DNA from: Microstegium vimineum
Taxonomy: Eukaryota > Streptophyta > Magnoliopsida > Poales > Poaceae
Reading direction: 5' to 3'
Assembly (NCBI GenBank): GCA_022036555.1
Contig: CM039129.1
Coordinates: 39,462,051 to 39,526,050, forward strand
DNA length: 64,000 nucleotides
Both the position numbers and the translations under genes were made by a program. The notes under the pieces were generated by a model. The model searched no databases. It was not told the DNA's origin and saw nothing but the letters and a program-made list of their open reading frames with translations. Below, piece after piece: positions 34,901 through 45,800 of the stretch (positions within the stretch are counted from its first letter, which is position 1; every line of letters starts with the position of its first letter).

Positions 34901-37701
34901 GGACTGGTCTGGTTTGTGCAAAGCAGGGATGTAGTTTCTCCGCCGCCTTTCATTTGCACAGAGGTGTGCAAGCATCACCGTACTTGAGTCAAGCTATCCT
35001 AAAGGATTGTCTTCGCAGTGTCTGCTCCACAGCAGCAAGGTCGAGAATTCTAGCCTTCAGGTCCTTTCCCTGCTGAATTTTAGCCTTCAGGCTCCTTCTG
35101 CCCAACTGTTGCTTAGACTGGGCTCAAGTGTGTTCCAATTTAGTAACCTCTTGTATTCATGATACAGTAGAACTCGTGACAGGTAAAAAAAACTTTTAAG
35201 AGCATACTCTCATTGCAGCCCAACAGAGTTGTCAATCATTTACTTTCACCACTCTTTTTGTCATACTTTGGTCACTCCTTCAAATGCTTGAAGCTATTAG
35301 TCGAGGTCCAGTTACTTGTTGGCTTAAACTTCTTGATAACATTATAAATTTTGTATAAATTATGTTTCACTGAAGCTACTTGTATTCAATCCTCTGTAGG
35401 CTGGTGCTGATGTGAATTTTGTAAGTACAACTGGGCGAACTATGTTATTCGATGCAGTTGAAGATGGCTCAACTGACTTTGTCAAGTTCTTGTTGGAGGC
35501 TGGAGCTGACCCTAATGTTCCTGATGTGGTAATCATGGCTCCTTCTTTCTCTCTGCTGTTTATTTGCTTTTGTAGGTTTAACATGAGGTGTACAATCTCA
35601 TTGCCCTTTTCATATCTGATACCTGGGCAGTAGAATAAAACCGCGTCTGTCAGATTCCGAGCTAGTTTGACTCCCCTTTAAAAATCTTTCATGTTGTTCG
35701 TATGTATTTTCAACAATCAGTCATTAGCTTTTGTTTTCTGATCGTGAAAGCATAAGTGGTTCCAGTATGTAGGTCTAGAGCATATCGGAAATTATTCTGC
35801 TATTTTAAATGCTTGTCTATGCACATGTACTATAATTTCCAGCACTTGATCACTGGATGGATCTTAAGAGGGAGTAATTTTTAGTTTTTTCCATCAAATT
35901 CTACTCTATATATTTAACGATATATACGACTACCAATGGCATTACTTTGAATTCATGAATGTCTTGGATGGTGTCCATGACGTGCACGACTATTCGAGCA
36001 GCAGTTGATGTTATATGCAAGTTAGTTTCCTTCCCTATGTGTGGTTTCAGAACTAGTTGGTATTGGAAGGGATGTCTTCTGAATTCGGTGTCAGCGAGTT
36101 CTGGGTGCTGGAAGAAAATAGTTGCTAGTTGGTATGGTGAGTTAGAAGATATAGAATGGCTTTTGTTAGAGGCCAAGTTGTTATGGCTTCTTGTTGTACC
36201 CCAAGAATGTGAGTAGTCCGCTCAATTCTTTTCGCCCAGTTTGTCAGTCTGTCAAACTTGGGAAGTTGTTTGCGCTCCTTGTGCATTAACTTTCTTCTCT
36301 TCTTATTAATATATGCGGCTAAGTTCCGGATCTTTCAAAAAAAATAATTCATGAATGTCTTATTTTTTCTGAAGAATAGAAGTTACGAGGGAAAAAGAAG
36401 CTGTACTGTTGATATCCATTTATCACCTTTGATGCTGGACTATGTTACCACTTCTGTTTTTGTCATTTTGATGCAGAATGGCAGACTCCCAATCATGCCA
36501 GCAGCTACTCGTGAGAGACGTGGCCTTGTCGAGATTTTACTTCCTCAGACAAAACCAAATCCATCTGTGCCAGCCTGGAGTGCTGATGGGATTATCAGAG
36601 CTATGAAATTGGAACAGTCATCCGAGCCTCGAGTATGTTAGTGCACTTATCTAAAGCTTTCTTAGTTAACAGACAAATACATGCGTGATTATGATTTTGA
36701 GTACACAAGCAAAATTTTGCTAATTATGTTATTTACCATGCTTGTATGATGGTTTATGGGTCATGCTTGTAACTGAACATGTGGCATCGTGTTTAGGAGT
36801 TGGTGGAAAAACGATTAGCTGATGCCAAGTCAAAGGGAAAGGAAGCGTTTGCAGATGGGTGCTATGTTGCTGCCGTCTACTACTATATGAAGGTATATCC
36901 TTGAACCAAAATTATGTATCATTTTCTTGTTGGGATAGTACAATATGTTGCACTGTAGATATGTTCTGAAAAATCACAATTCTCAGGAAACAAACATGGA
37001 GTCTGTTTTCATCTTGCCTTGAAATGAAATGGCAGAGCAATCAAACTAGTGCTGACAGAAGCTGCTGAATCAATTTACTGCAATTCAAACGAACCCTGGG
37101 ATCATTTGAGTTCTCAACGATTGTCCATGCATGCAGGCAAATGATATTGACCCACATGACGCTACCGTATTCTCCAACCTGAGCCTGTGCTGGTTTCGGC
37201 TGAGAGACGGGGATGCGGCTTTGGCATTCGCTCAGCTATGCAAAGAGTTGCGTCCTGATTGGCCAAAGGCATGGTACCGTGAGGGCATGGCTCTCAGCCT
37301 CCTCGAGGTACAAACTCACATTACACTGGATTCAGCCTTCCAATGAACCTGTCAAGTCTCTGCACCTGTAATGATCTCACTGTATTGTCAATCTCGATCC
37401 ACAGAACTACAACGGAGCGGTCGATGCACTCAATCAAGCGCTGAAACTTGACCCTGCAAGCAACGAGATCAAGAAAGCATTAAGGTAGGTAGTGGCCCTC
37501 TCATTTGCCACCATCCTTTGTTACATGTTTTTTCTTTCTTCCAGTGATTACCCTAAGCAAGAGTCTACGTCCATTGGGGCTGGGACATTTGAACCCCAGG
37601 CCTTGGGTACGGCTTCTGTGATGTGTGAATGGCACTCTTATTAGACCTTTTGATTGTTATAAAACTGCAGGGAGGCCGTGGAGGCACGCTTGACCACTTG
37701 A
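31983..37701 (+). CDS. Ankyrin-repeat/TPR protein gene, copy 1 (3' part; 5' end lost in the gap)
   Basis: Plant-type exons with GT-AG borders: 31983-32111, 35219-35305, 35400-35528, 36477-36632, 36797-36892, 37137-37307, 37405-37484 and 37671-37701 (stop TGA 37699-37701). All phases fit and no stops occur. Exons 1 and 3 are both ankyrin units starting AGADVN (ending DIVKFLLEVGADPNIPDR and DFVKFLLEAGADPNVPDV); exon 2 is PNRVVNHLLSPLFLSYFGHS; the last exons are TPR-like (GKEAFADGCYVAAVYYY, DPHDATVFSNLSLCWFRLRDG, AWYREGMALSLLE, NGAVDALNQALKLDPASNEI). The first exon precedes the exon type that normally comes before it, so an exon-block duplication or two fused copies is likely. LINEs occupy two introns. 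The product is probably a cytosolic scaffold; its partner is unknown. AATAAA at about 38178 may be the poly(A) signal. Confidence 0.8.
32330..35103 (-). mobile_element. LINE (L1-type) insertion, decayed, in an intron of ankyrin copy 1
   Basis: Flanked by 15-bp target duplications with one mismatch (AACTGTTTCTTAGAC 32315-32329; AACTGTTGCTTAGAC 35104-35118). On the minus strand it ends in an A-run (T-run 32330-32335). Minus-strand coding remnants: a WLKYGDA region near 35000; reverse transcriptase start (PSEKAPQPESFTGVFYR, LIPKTE, DFRPISLIHS, QSTFIKKRCIQD) 34369-34971; later RT-domain pieces 33621-33929; the C-terminal zf-RVT-like segment (SSRLAYLLQFEGA, RCKFFMCLLLQDRLWTA) 32901-33143; and the tail 32500-32817. 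Many stops and shifts; inactive and 5'-truncated. Confidence 0.82.
35966..36345 (+). mobile_element. Short 5'-truncated LINE 3' end in the next intron
   Basis: 380 bp ending in an A-run (36337-36344), flanked by a perfect 16-bp duplication AATTCATGAATGTCTT (35950-35965 and 36346-36361). The matching intron of copy 2 (near 41217) has a single copy and no insert, so this is a clean insertion after the gene duplication. The 3' end (CCGGATCTTTC then A-run) resembles that of the LINE at 32330-35103. Confidence 0.88.
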
Positions 37702-38752
37702 GGACCGTGTTCGATGAAGAGAGCCCTTGAGCGGCTGCTTCCCGTCACATATCGTCTTGCATTCATAGTCCTCCTCAACACAGAAACACTGTATGGGGCT
37801 GATACCAAGGCAATGTTTCGTTTTGCTGAAAAAAACAGGCTAAAAAAGTTACGTTGGCTGTTGTTGTGAGAGAAAAATATTATACCAAGCTTCGCGGATA
37901 AGTTCTAGAGAAAAATGTGCTGGGGACCACCTAGTTGAGTTTGATTTTCTCTTTTGCAAGATTGTTGTATGGCTTCTAGTACGTAAGATCAGCGTATTAG
38001 CTAGCCAGGAAGCATGCGTATCAAGCGCTCTACTCAACATGTTAATGTACGTTATTTGGTTGAAAATGGTTGGGTATCACACTTGCAAGCTTGACGATCC
38101 ATGCAACTATCCAAGCTTGAGGTCCTCCTTTTGAAATTGTTCTTTTTGTGCTTATTCCTGTGTTTTCTCCTGTGAAAAATAAACTAATTTCTGTATTTCA
38201 ATGGAGCCTTTAGTTTTGATGATGTCGTTTCGTTGGTGTAAGCAATTTGTAGAGTATGCACACTGTGGTAGTGCATTTGACGATATTTTGCCATGGAGAA
38301 CAGTTGTGTCTTTTTCTATGTTCAGCAGCTTTTTTTTTTTTTAGAAAATTCAGACTCACTTAAGCAACAACTGCTTCTGGGATACAAACGCCTTCCGATG
38401 GTCTGAGCAGCCATGCATGTCTAACAATGCTTGCATAAATATTACTCACCAAATTATGTGTATGTGTGTTGTGTTGGCGATTCTCATGAATAAATTGTCT
38501 CTTACCACTTTTTGCATTTGCATTCTTTTTTTTTTTTGGTTTCCTTACACAATCCGGCAATTGTGTTATTATATAAAAAAACAAAAACAAATGTCGTTGT
38601 GATACTGGCAAATCGGAATCTTTTCGTTTGCTACTATCGCTCAAATGTAACCAAGCGTTAACATTCAGGACATTTGTTTTTTTTTTCTTTTTTCAAATCA
38701 CGTTATGTACAGACGCAGCTGGTGCTGCGGACTAAATATCTATCACGTTCGG
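37702..38752. other. Intergenic region after ankyrin copy 1
   Basis: Contains the probable 3' UTR of copy 1, AATAAA near 38178, and T-runs at 38331-38341 and 38529-38539. I see no gene. Confidence 0.5.
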
Positions 38753-39022
38753 TATTATGCGTCCCTTTATTTCAAATTATAATACATTTTAAGAATCTTG
38801 CAGAGTTAAACTATATCAAGTTTGATAAATAATTATAGAGGAAATTATAAAAATTTATGACATCTAATAAATATATTATGAAAATATAATTGATAAAGAA
38901 TCTAACGATACTTAGTTAACGTTATAAATGTTATTATATTGTTATATAAGTTTGATCAAACTTGAGATGTTTTAACTCTTCAAGATTTTTGGGATATCTT
39001 ATAATTTGGGATGGAGTGAGTA
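38753..39022. mobile_element. Stowaway-type MITE
   Basis: AT-rich, with related inverted ends: left TATTATGCGTCCCTTTATTT, right ATTTGGGATGGAGTGAGTA, i.e. a decayed version of TACTCCCTCCGTCCCAAAT. TA at both ends fits the Stowaway target. Non-coding. Confidence 0.68.
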
Positions 39023-39514
39023 TTTCATTGGTCATGTTTAGTTCCCATGAAATCCAAAAAATTTGGGTTTTGGCTCTTCATTTGCAAAATGAAACTAAAC
39101 ACCACCTAATTTTTTTTTTATGAAAAGTGGTCCATTCTTCATTTTGGATTTTGGATTTTGGATTCAGGAGACCAAAATAAGGTCTTGTTTAGTTCTCCAT
39201 GAAATCTAAAATATTTTGGTATTAAACAAAATATTTTGGAACTAAACAGGGCCAAAATGGAACTAAAACACCACTTCATTTTTTTTTTGGTAAAATGGTC
39301 TCTATTTTAGATTTTGGATTCAGGAGGCTGAAATGAGCCAAACTTTACATTAGTTTGTGTGTCACTCTTGCAATCCCATCATTGAAATCTAAAATAAGCT
39401 AAACTTTGATTGAAACTAAACAGTCTATTGAAATATTTTGTATTCTAAATTTTGAAATTCAAAATAGTTCAGATTTTGAATTTTAGATTTCTGATTGAAC
39501 TAATCAGGACCTAT
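39023..39514. repeat. AT-rich MITE-like DNA upstream of ankyrin copy 2
   Basis: The motif GTTTAGTTCCATGAAATC(C/T)AAAA recurs in related forms (near 39045 and 39188), with ACTAAACACCAC, TTGGATTTTGGATTCAGGAG and AAACAGG repeats. It looks like one or two decayed MITEs. It has replaced the first exon expected for copy 2. Confidence 0.5.
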
Positions 39515-42500
39515 AGTATTGGAGTGCTGGACCTCTGCAGGTTCCTCATCGCGGCGTCCAAGGGGGTGCTCCACATCGCGGCGTCCAAGGGGGTGCTGGA
39601 CCTCTGCAGGTTCCTCGTCGAGGAGGAGGGCTTCCATCCCAACTCCGTCTCGGCGGAAGGTAACCCCCATTCATTCCCCCCGTGCTCCGTACGCCTCCTC
39701 GCCGGATTCTTACCTCCGTACGCAGCGGCGTACCTAGAATCCTGCTCCGACCTCTCCACTTGCAGGCGAGACGCCCATCCTCACCGCCACCGAGGCCGGC
39801 GTGAAGGACGGCGGCGCCTCAATCGTCCCTGTCGTGAGGTACCTTATCGAGCGCGGTGGCGACCCCGCGAAGCCCGACGCCAAAGGGTGCACTCCGCTGC
39901 ACAACGCCGCGGATTTCGGTGCGTCGATCAATTCCTCGCCGCCTTTGATGCATAGTGCATCTCTCTGCAATGTCTCGAAATTATCTCGTGCTTTTAGTCC
40001 AGTTGCGCTTGGTTTGGACTTTGAAGTTTCTGCATGCATCTGTTTAATCTGCGCCTGCACCCTGCAGGGTACTTCGAGATTGTAAGGCTGCTGCTGTCCA
40101 AGGGTGTTCCCGTGGATCCTCTCGAACGTCGTGGCACGCCGCTGCACTTGGCCGCGCAGTCTGATAATCACCAGGCTCTGAAGCTCCTGCTAGATCATGG
40201 CGCTGATGTAAGTAATCTGCAGAGTATCCTTTGCGTTGTTTGTTCCCCTGTTGCACTGGCAGTTCGGCACACAATACAGTAGAAAAGCATATTGTGCCAG
40301 CTAAATCTTTGGTTGGTCTAAGCAGAATATAGTACATAATTGGCCATTGATCATGGAAATATATTCGACACATAATCGTTAATTTTGGTAGCTTTAGCAG
40401 CATATATTCTCAGTGGTCGCATGCATTTTACATATCAGTGGTCTGACTGGCTATTATAACTGTTACTCATTTCTCATTGCAGCCCAACAGAGTTGTCAAT
40501 CGTATATTTTCACCGCTCTTTATGTCATACTTTGGTCACTCCTTCAAATGCTTCAAGCTATTAGTCGAGGTCCAGTTACTTGTTGGCTTAAACTTCTTGA
40601 TAACATTATAAATTTTGTAAATTATGTTTCACTGAAGCTACTTATATTCTATCCTCTGTAGGCTGGTGCTGATGTGAATTTTGTAAGTGCAACTGGGCGA
40701 ACTCTGTTATTCGATGCAGTTGAAGATGGCTCAGCTGACTTTGTCAAGTTCTTGTTGGAGGCTGGAGCTGACCCTAATATTCCTGATGTGGTAATCATGG
40801 CTCTTTTTTTCTTTCTCTCTGCTGTTTATTTGCTTTTGTAGGTTTAACATTAGGTGTACAATCTCATTGCCCTTTGCATATCTGATAGCTGGGCAGTAGA
40901 ATAAAACTGCGTATGTCCGATTCCGAACTAGTTTGACTCCCCTTTAAAAATCTTTCATGTTGTTCGCATGTATTTTCAACAATCAGTCATTAGCTTTTGT
41001 TTTCTGATCGTGAAAGCATAAGTGGTGCCAGTATGTAGGTCTAGAGTATATCGGAAATTATTCTGCTATTTTAAATGTTTGTCTAGGCACATGTACTATA
41101 ATTTCCAGCACTTGATCACTGGCTGGATCTTAAGAGGGAGTAATTTTTAGTTTTTTTCCATCAAATTCTACTGTATGTATTTAACGATATATACGACTAC
41201 CAATGGCATTTCTTTGAATTCATGAATGTCTTATTTTTTCCCCAAGAATAGAAGTTACGAGGGAAAAAAGAAGTTGTACTGTTGATATCCATTTATCACT
41301 TTTCATGCTGGACTATGTTACCACTTCTGTTTTTGTCATTTTGATGCAGAATGGCAGACTCCCAATCATGCCAGCAGCTACTCGTGAGAGACGTGACCTT
41401 GTCGAGATTTTACTTCCTCAGACAAAACCAATATCATCTGTGCCAGACTGGAGTGTTGATGAGATTATCAGAGCTATGAAATTGGAACAGTCGTCCGAGC
41501 CTCGAGTATGTTAGTGCACTTATCTAAAGGTTTCTTAGTTAACAGACAAATACATGCATGATTATGAATTTATGATCCCGTGATTTTGAGTACACAAGCA
41601 AAATTTTGCTAATTGTGTTATTTACCATGCTTGTATGATGGTTTACGGGTCGTGCTTGTAACTGAACATGTGGCATCGTGTTTAGGAGTTGGTGGAAAAA
41701 CGATTAGCTGATGTCAAGTCAAAGGGAAAGGAAGCGTTTGCAGCTGGGTGCTATGATGCTGCCGCCTACTACTATCTGAAGGTATATCCTTGTGAACCGA
41801 AATTATGTATCATTTGCTTGTTGGGATAGTACAATATGTTGCACTGTAAATATGTTGTTCTGAATTATCACAATTCTCAGGAAACATGGAGTCTGTTTTC
41901 ATCTTGCCTTGAAATGAATTGGCAGAGCAATCAAACTAGTGCTGACAGAAGCTGCTGAATCAATTTACTGCAATTCAAACGAACCCTGGGATCATTTGAG
42001 TTCTCAATGATTGTTCATGCAGGCAAAAGAGATTGACCCGCATGACGCCACAGTATTCTCCAACCTGAGCCTGTGCTGGTTGCAGCTGAGAGACGGGGAA
42101 GAGGCTTTGGCGTACGCTCAGCAATGCAAAGAGTTGCGTCCTGATTGGCCAAAGGCATGGTACCGTGAGGGCATGGCTCTCAGCTTCCTCGAGGTACAAA
42201 CTCACATTACACTGGATTCAGCCTTCTAAATGAACCTATCAAGTCTCTGCACCTGTAATGGTCTCACTGTATTGTCAATCTCCGTCCTCAGAACTACGAT
42301 GGAGCTGTCGATGCACTCGATCAAGCGCTGAGACTTGACCCTGCAAGCAACGAGATCCAGAAAGCATTAAGGTAGGTAGTGGCCCTCTCATTTGGCACCA
42401 TCCTTTGTTACATGTTTTTTTGTCTTCCAGTGATTACCCTAAGCAAGAGTCGGCGTCCATTGGGGCTGGGATTGTGTGAAACGGGTACGGCTTTAGTGGT

Positions 42501-42579
42501 GTGTGAATGGCTCTCTTATTGGGCTTTTGATTGCTATAAAACCTGCAGGGAGGCCCTGGAGAGACACCGGAGACCTTGA
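39515..42579 (+). CDS. Ankyrin-repeat/TPR protein gene, copy 2 (5'-truncated)
   Basis: Exons: <39515-39659, 39766-39918, 40069-40207, 40483-40569, 40662-40790, 41350-41505, 41686-41781, 42023-42193, 42292-42371, 42549-42579 (stop TGA 42577-42579). All introns have GT-AG borders and all phases agree. Ankyrin units: DLCRFLVEEEGFHPNS, KGCTPLHNAADFGYFEIVRL, RGTPLHLAAQSDNHQALKLL, GRTLLFDAVEDGSADFVKF; then a linker (MPAATRERRDLVEILLPQ) and about three TPRs (GKEAFAAGCYDAAAYYY, DPHDATVFSNLSLCWLQLRDG, KAWYREGMALSFLE, DGAVDALDQALRLDP). The C-terminus is REALERHRRP. No first exon or start codon like that of copy 3 (47424) is visible; the 5' exon is joined to MITE-like DNA and has an internal duplication. 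Exons 4-10 match copy 1 closely. Either a recently truncated gene or one using a start I cannot see. Confidence 0.78.
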
Positions 42580-43300
42580 GCGGCTGCTACCCGTCACATA
42601 TCGTCTTACACTCATTCATAGTCCTCAACACAAAAACACTGTATGGGGCTGATACTAAATGTTGCCAAAAATGTGCTGGGGGCCACCCAGTTTAGTTTGA
42701 TTTTCTCTTTTGCAAGATCGTTTTGTGGATAAGCGTATTGGCCAGGAAGAGCATGCATATCAAGCGCTCTATTCACAGACGACTGTAGATGTGTTCCCTG
42801 GAATATATGGAGTTATTAGCGGTCAGGGTATACGTTATGTGCTAATGCACGTTATTTCGTTGAAATGGTTGGGTATTTTTTTTTCGTGATCGGGTCGTTA
42901 CCCGTAAAATGGTTGGGTATTACATCTGGAGGTGTGTCGATCATCAACATACAGCTTCTGATGTGGTCTTTTCTTTACAGTAAGTAAGCAAATTGTGGTG
43001 TGGAGTATGCAGACTGAATATTCCTTTGGAATGTTATGATCTTGGGATGGAATTCAGTCCATTTTCTGGGGTCTGGGGAAGCTGAGTGTTGGGCTAGGCT
43101 TGTATTGGAGGACTGGGCCGAACCTAAGCAAATCCACGTGGACCTGGCAGTCCAACTCCTCACGTAGTCAAGTAGTACGTTCCCGCCAACCGGCACAACG
43201 GTATTACGGTCATACTGATTCTTGCGTTGAACACAGTGGAACACTTGAGTTTGGTGCTGCCCAAACTGCCCGAGCTTTTTTCCTCATTCTATTATCCTTT
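42580..43300. other. Intergenic region after ankyrin copy 2
   Basis: The beginning (to about 42860) keeps similarity to the 3' flank of copy 1 (CTGTATGGGGCTGATAC, TATCAAGCGCTCTA), which shows that the duplication included flanking DNA. Nothing else is recognised. Confidence 0.5.
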
Positions 43301-43564
43301 TACTCCCTCCGTCCATGTGCTCCCTCTGAATTTATTCCTAGAAATCTGTGCTAGTTATTTTTTTAACTTTAACTAATTTTATAGAAAAATATAACAACAT
43401 CTATGACTTAAAATACGCACTATATGAAAAATATGTTTTACAATAAATTTAATAACAATAATTTAATATCATAAATTTTAATAATTTTTTCTATAAATTT
43501 AGTCAGAATTCAAAAAAAATGACTTAGGACAGCTTCAAAAATTATTTCATAAACAAAGAGAGTA
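43301..43564. mobile_element. Stowaway-type MITE
   Basis: Begins TACTCCCTCCGTCCATGTG and ends AAACAAAGAGAGTA, which are inverted and related. Very AT-rich interior, non-coding. Confidence 0.75.
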
Positions 43565-44639
43565 TATAGTAGGTCCAATCATTTTTTTCTTGTCCTCGAA
43601 TACAAGGCGGCTGTGTGCATAGCTGCATGTAGCATTTATGTGCGTGGATAAAATTAGCGCTCGCAGTTAGTGTGGGGAATAGATTTCCATCCAAGAAGCC
43701 AAACGGAATCTGCGCATGGAAGCCGAACGGAATGCACGGGGAGTGAGCACACTCCTTAACGGCTTGTGACGGAAAAGCGTGGGCTGCAGTACTTGGTGGT
43801 GAAATCTAAGGGAGTATAGAAAGGTGCAGTAACATCAATCTCAATGGGGTTTCATCATAGTCTAGTATATTAAGTTTGACTAACTATTGATAAAAAATAT
43901 AAATATTTATGAAATATCAAATAACTACCATTCAATTAATTATAACATATTTTTTATAATAAATTAATTTACAACCATATTATTTACTAGAAATCTAATC
44001 AAACCTGAAATCATTTAAGTGGTACACATATCATAGTTGCGTCCCTTTAAAGGCAGAGATAGTATTATAAGTACTATAATATAGAACTAATCCACTATCT
44101 TCTCTGTTCTAAATTATATGTTTTGTGTTATATATATATATATATATTATTTTTTATGTATCATAGTGTATTTTAAAGTACATAATAAAAGGTATAAATA
44201 TAAAAAAATATATGAAAACATGGAGGAAGTACCTTATATATACAACAAAATCTCAACTGATCGATCACGGTCCAACCCTACACAGGAATAGAGATTTCAT
44301 CACATCACATAGAGTGTATACTTAACAACAACTTTAAGAGACACTGTATATCCTTCCTAGTTATTAGGAATAGAGGGTTCAATAAAAAATAACCTCCAAT
44401 AACTTTTTTATTTGGTCATCTAAATATATCAATCTTCTATTTTGTATTTCTCGTTAGTCAAAGATAGAAAACGAGAATAGCTTCTAGTGTATACACAAGA
44501 TATAGAAAAATTATTGGAGAGTGAAAAGATATAGAAAACAATTTCTATGTAAATGTAGCGAAATAAAGATTTAGAGAGTGATTTTTAGAAAGACTCTTGT
44601 AACTGCTTTAACAAAAGAAAATTGATCCTATATATTTCC
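43565..44639. other. AT-rich intergenic DNA with MITE remnants
   Basis: Contains a remnant with ends TATCTTCTCTGTTCTAAATT and AAAACATGGAGGAAGTA (about 44096-44233), a (TA)n run at 44130-44147, and a MITE-like stretch 43855-44030. A segment near 44269-44326 (CAGGAATAGAGATTTCATCA) recurs near 46383-46440. No gene seen. Confidence 0.5.
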
Positions 44640-45800
44640 TCGTATGCTATGAAAACCTACTAGCTATGCAAACTCTAATCAAGCACACACGATTCTAATC
44701 CGATGGTTTCAGATAGAGGTGGGACAATTTTTCACTTAAATCCTCCCACCAAAAACTTCCTAATCACTTAAACCCCGCCTTCCCCGCTCCGTTACGTCGA
44801 CTTGTGGGGTCCCGTCAGCGCCGCCCCATCGCGCGTGATGCGAGCCCCATCCCCTCAGCAATTCTGGTTCGGCCTCCTCCGGCCGGATCCTCCTAGTACC
44901 GCCGCCCGGGATCGGTGCTCGACAAGGCCAACGCAGCGATCCGATCCTCCAGCAACGATCCTCGGACTCCAGCAGCTTTCGTCCTCCACGATATATAGGA
45001 TAATCAACTGAACTTTCGCTTGCAGTCCTGTTTCGTCTCAGGGTACGTATAACCGGTATCTCCAGACTCCAGAGACCGGCAGCTTACATGCAGAGACCTG
45101 CAGTCATGCTTCGTCTCAGGGTACTGAAATTGTTCAGCCACTAACCGGCAGCTTAGATGCAGATCTTAGAGAGGTTATCATTCCAATCCAAAACTCCATA
45201 ATTGAGCGTTAGGTGAACTTAGCACCTCAGCTAGCTACAGCTCGGTACGTCTCAGCCAGGAGGATTTTTTTTTGCAAGAATATACTAGCAGTTGCGGGCA
45301 TGGAGAACTTACGTACCCGCTGCCCCCATGGAGAATCTAAACTCCATAATTGTTCATGTTCTTCTATGTCGTGTCTCTATCAGTTTTGATGGTTGCCCCC
45401 ATGGAGAACTTACCTGCTGCCGACCTGGTCTCCCACGTTGCCTCCCAGCTTTCCCTCCCGCCCCTCCCCTGCTTCGACTACGTTGCCGCGCTGGACCACG
45501 CCGGTCCCCTCTCGCCCTCGCTCAGCGCCGCTGGTCCCGAGATTCGCCGAGGCGGCGGTCACGCGGTGGGGCGGCGCTGAGGGGACGAGTCGCGGACTGA
45601 TCAGATCTTTTTTTTTGAAGGACGGACGGATCAGATCGACGTAACGGAGCGGGGAAGGCGAGGTTTAAGTGATTAGAAAGTTTTTGGTGGGGGGTTTAAG
45701 TGAAAAATTGTCCCACCTCCATCGGATTACAATCATGTACACTTGATTAAAGTTTGCGTAGTTTACATAGTTAGTAGGTTTGCATAGCATACGCTCCCTT
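44640..45800. mobile_element. Long-TIR DNA transposon carrying GC-rich gene-like sequence (Pack-MULE-like)
   Basis: The inner arms 44717-44800 and 45636-45718 are inverted copies with about four differences over 84 bp (AGGTGGGACAATTTTTCACTT ends). Outer arms (about 44646-44706 and 45719-45795) continue the inverted match (TATGCTATG, AACCTACTA, TAATCAAG, TAATCCGATGG) with small indels, giving TIRs near 165 bp. The interior is GC-rich, unlike its flanks, with a frame reading MENLPAADLVSHVASQLSLP and FDYVAALDHAGPLSPSLSAA (45401-45532) and a repeated GCCCCCATGGAGAA motif (45298-45415). No transposase is present. The MULE assignment is inference; I could not fix a 9-bp target duplication. Confidence 0.6.

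Noticed and set aside
44096..44233. Possible intact MITE
   Set aside because: Ends only partly complementary and no clear target duplication; recorded as a remnant.
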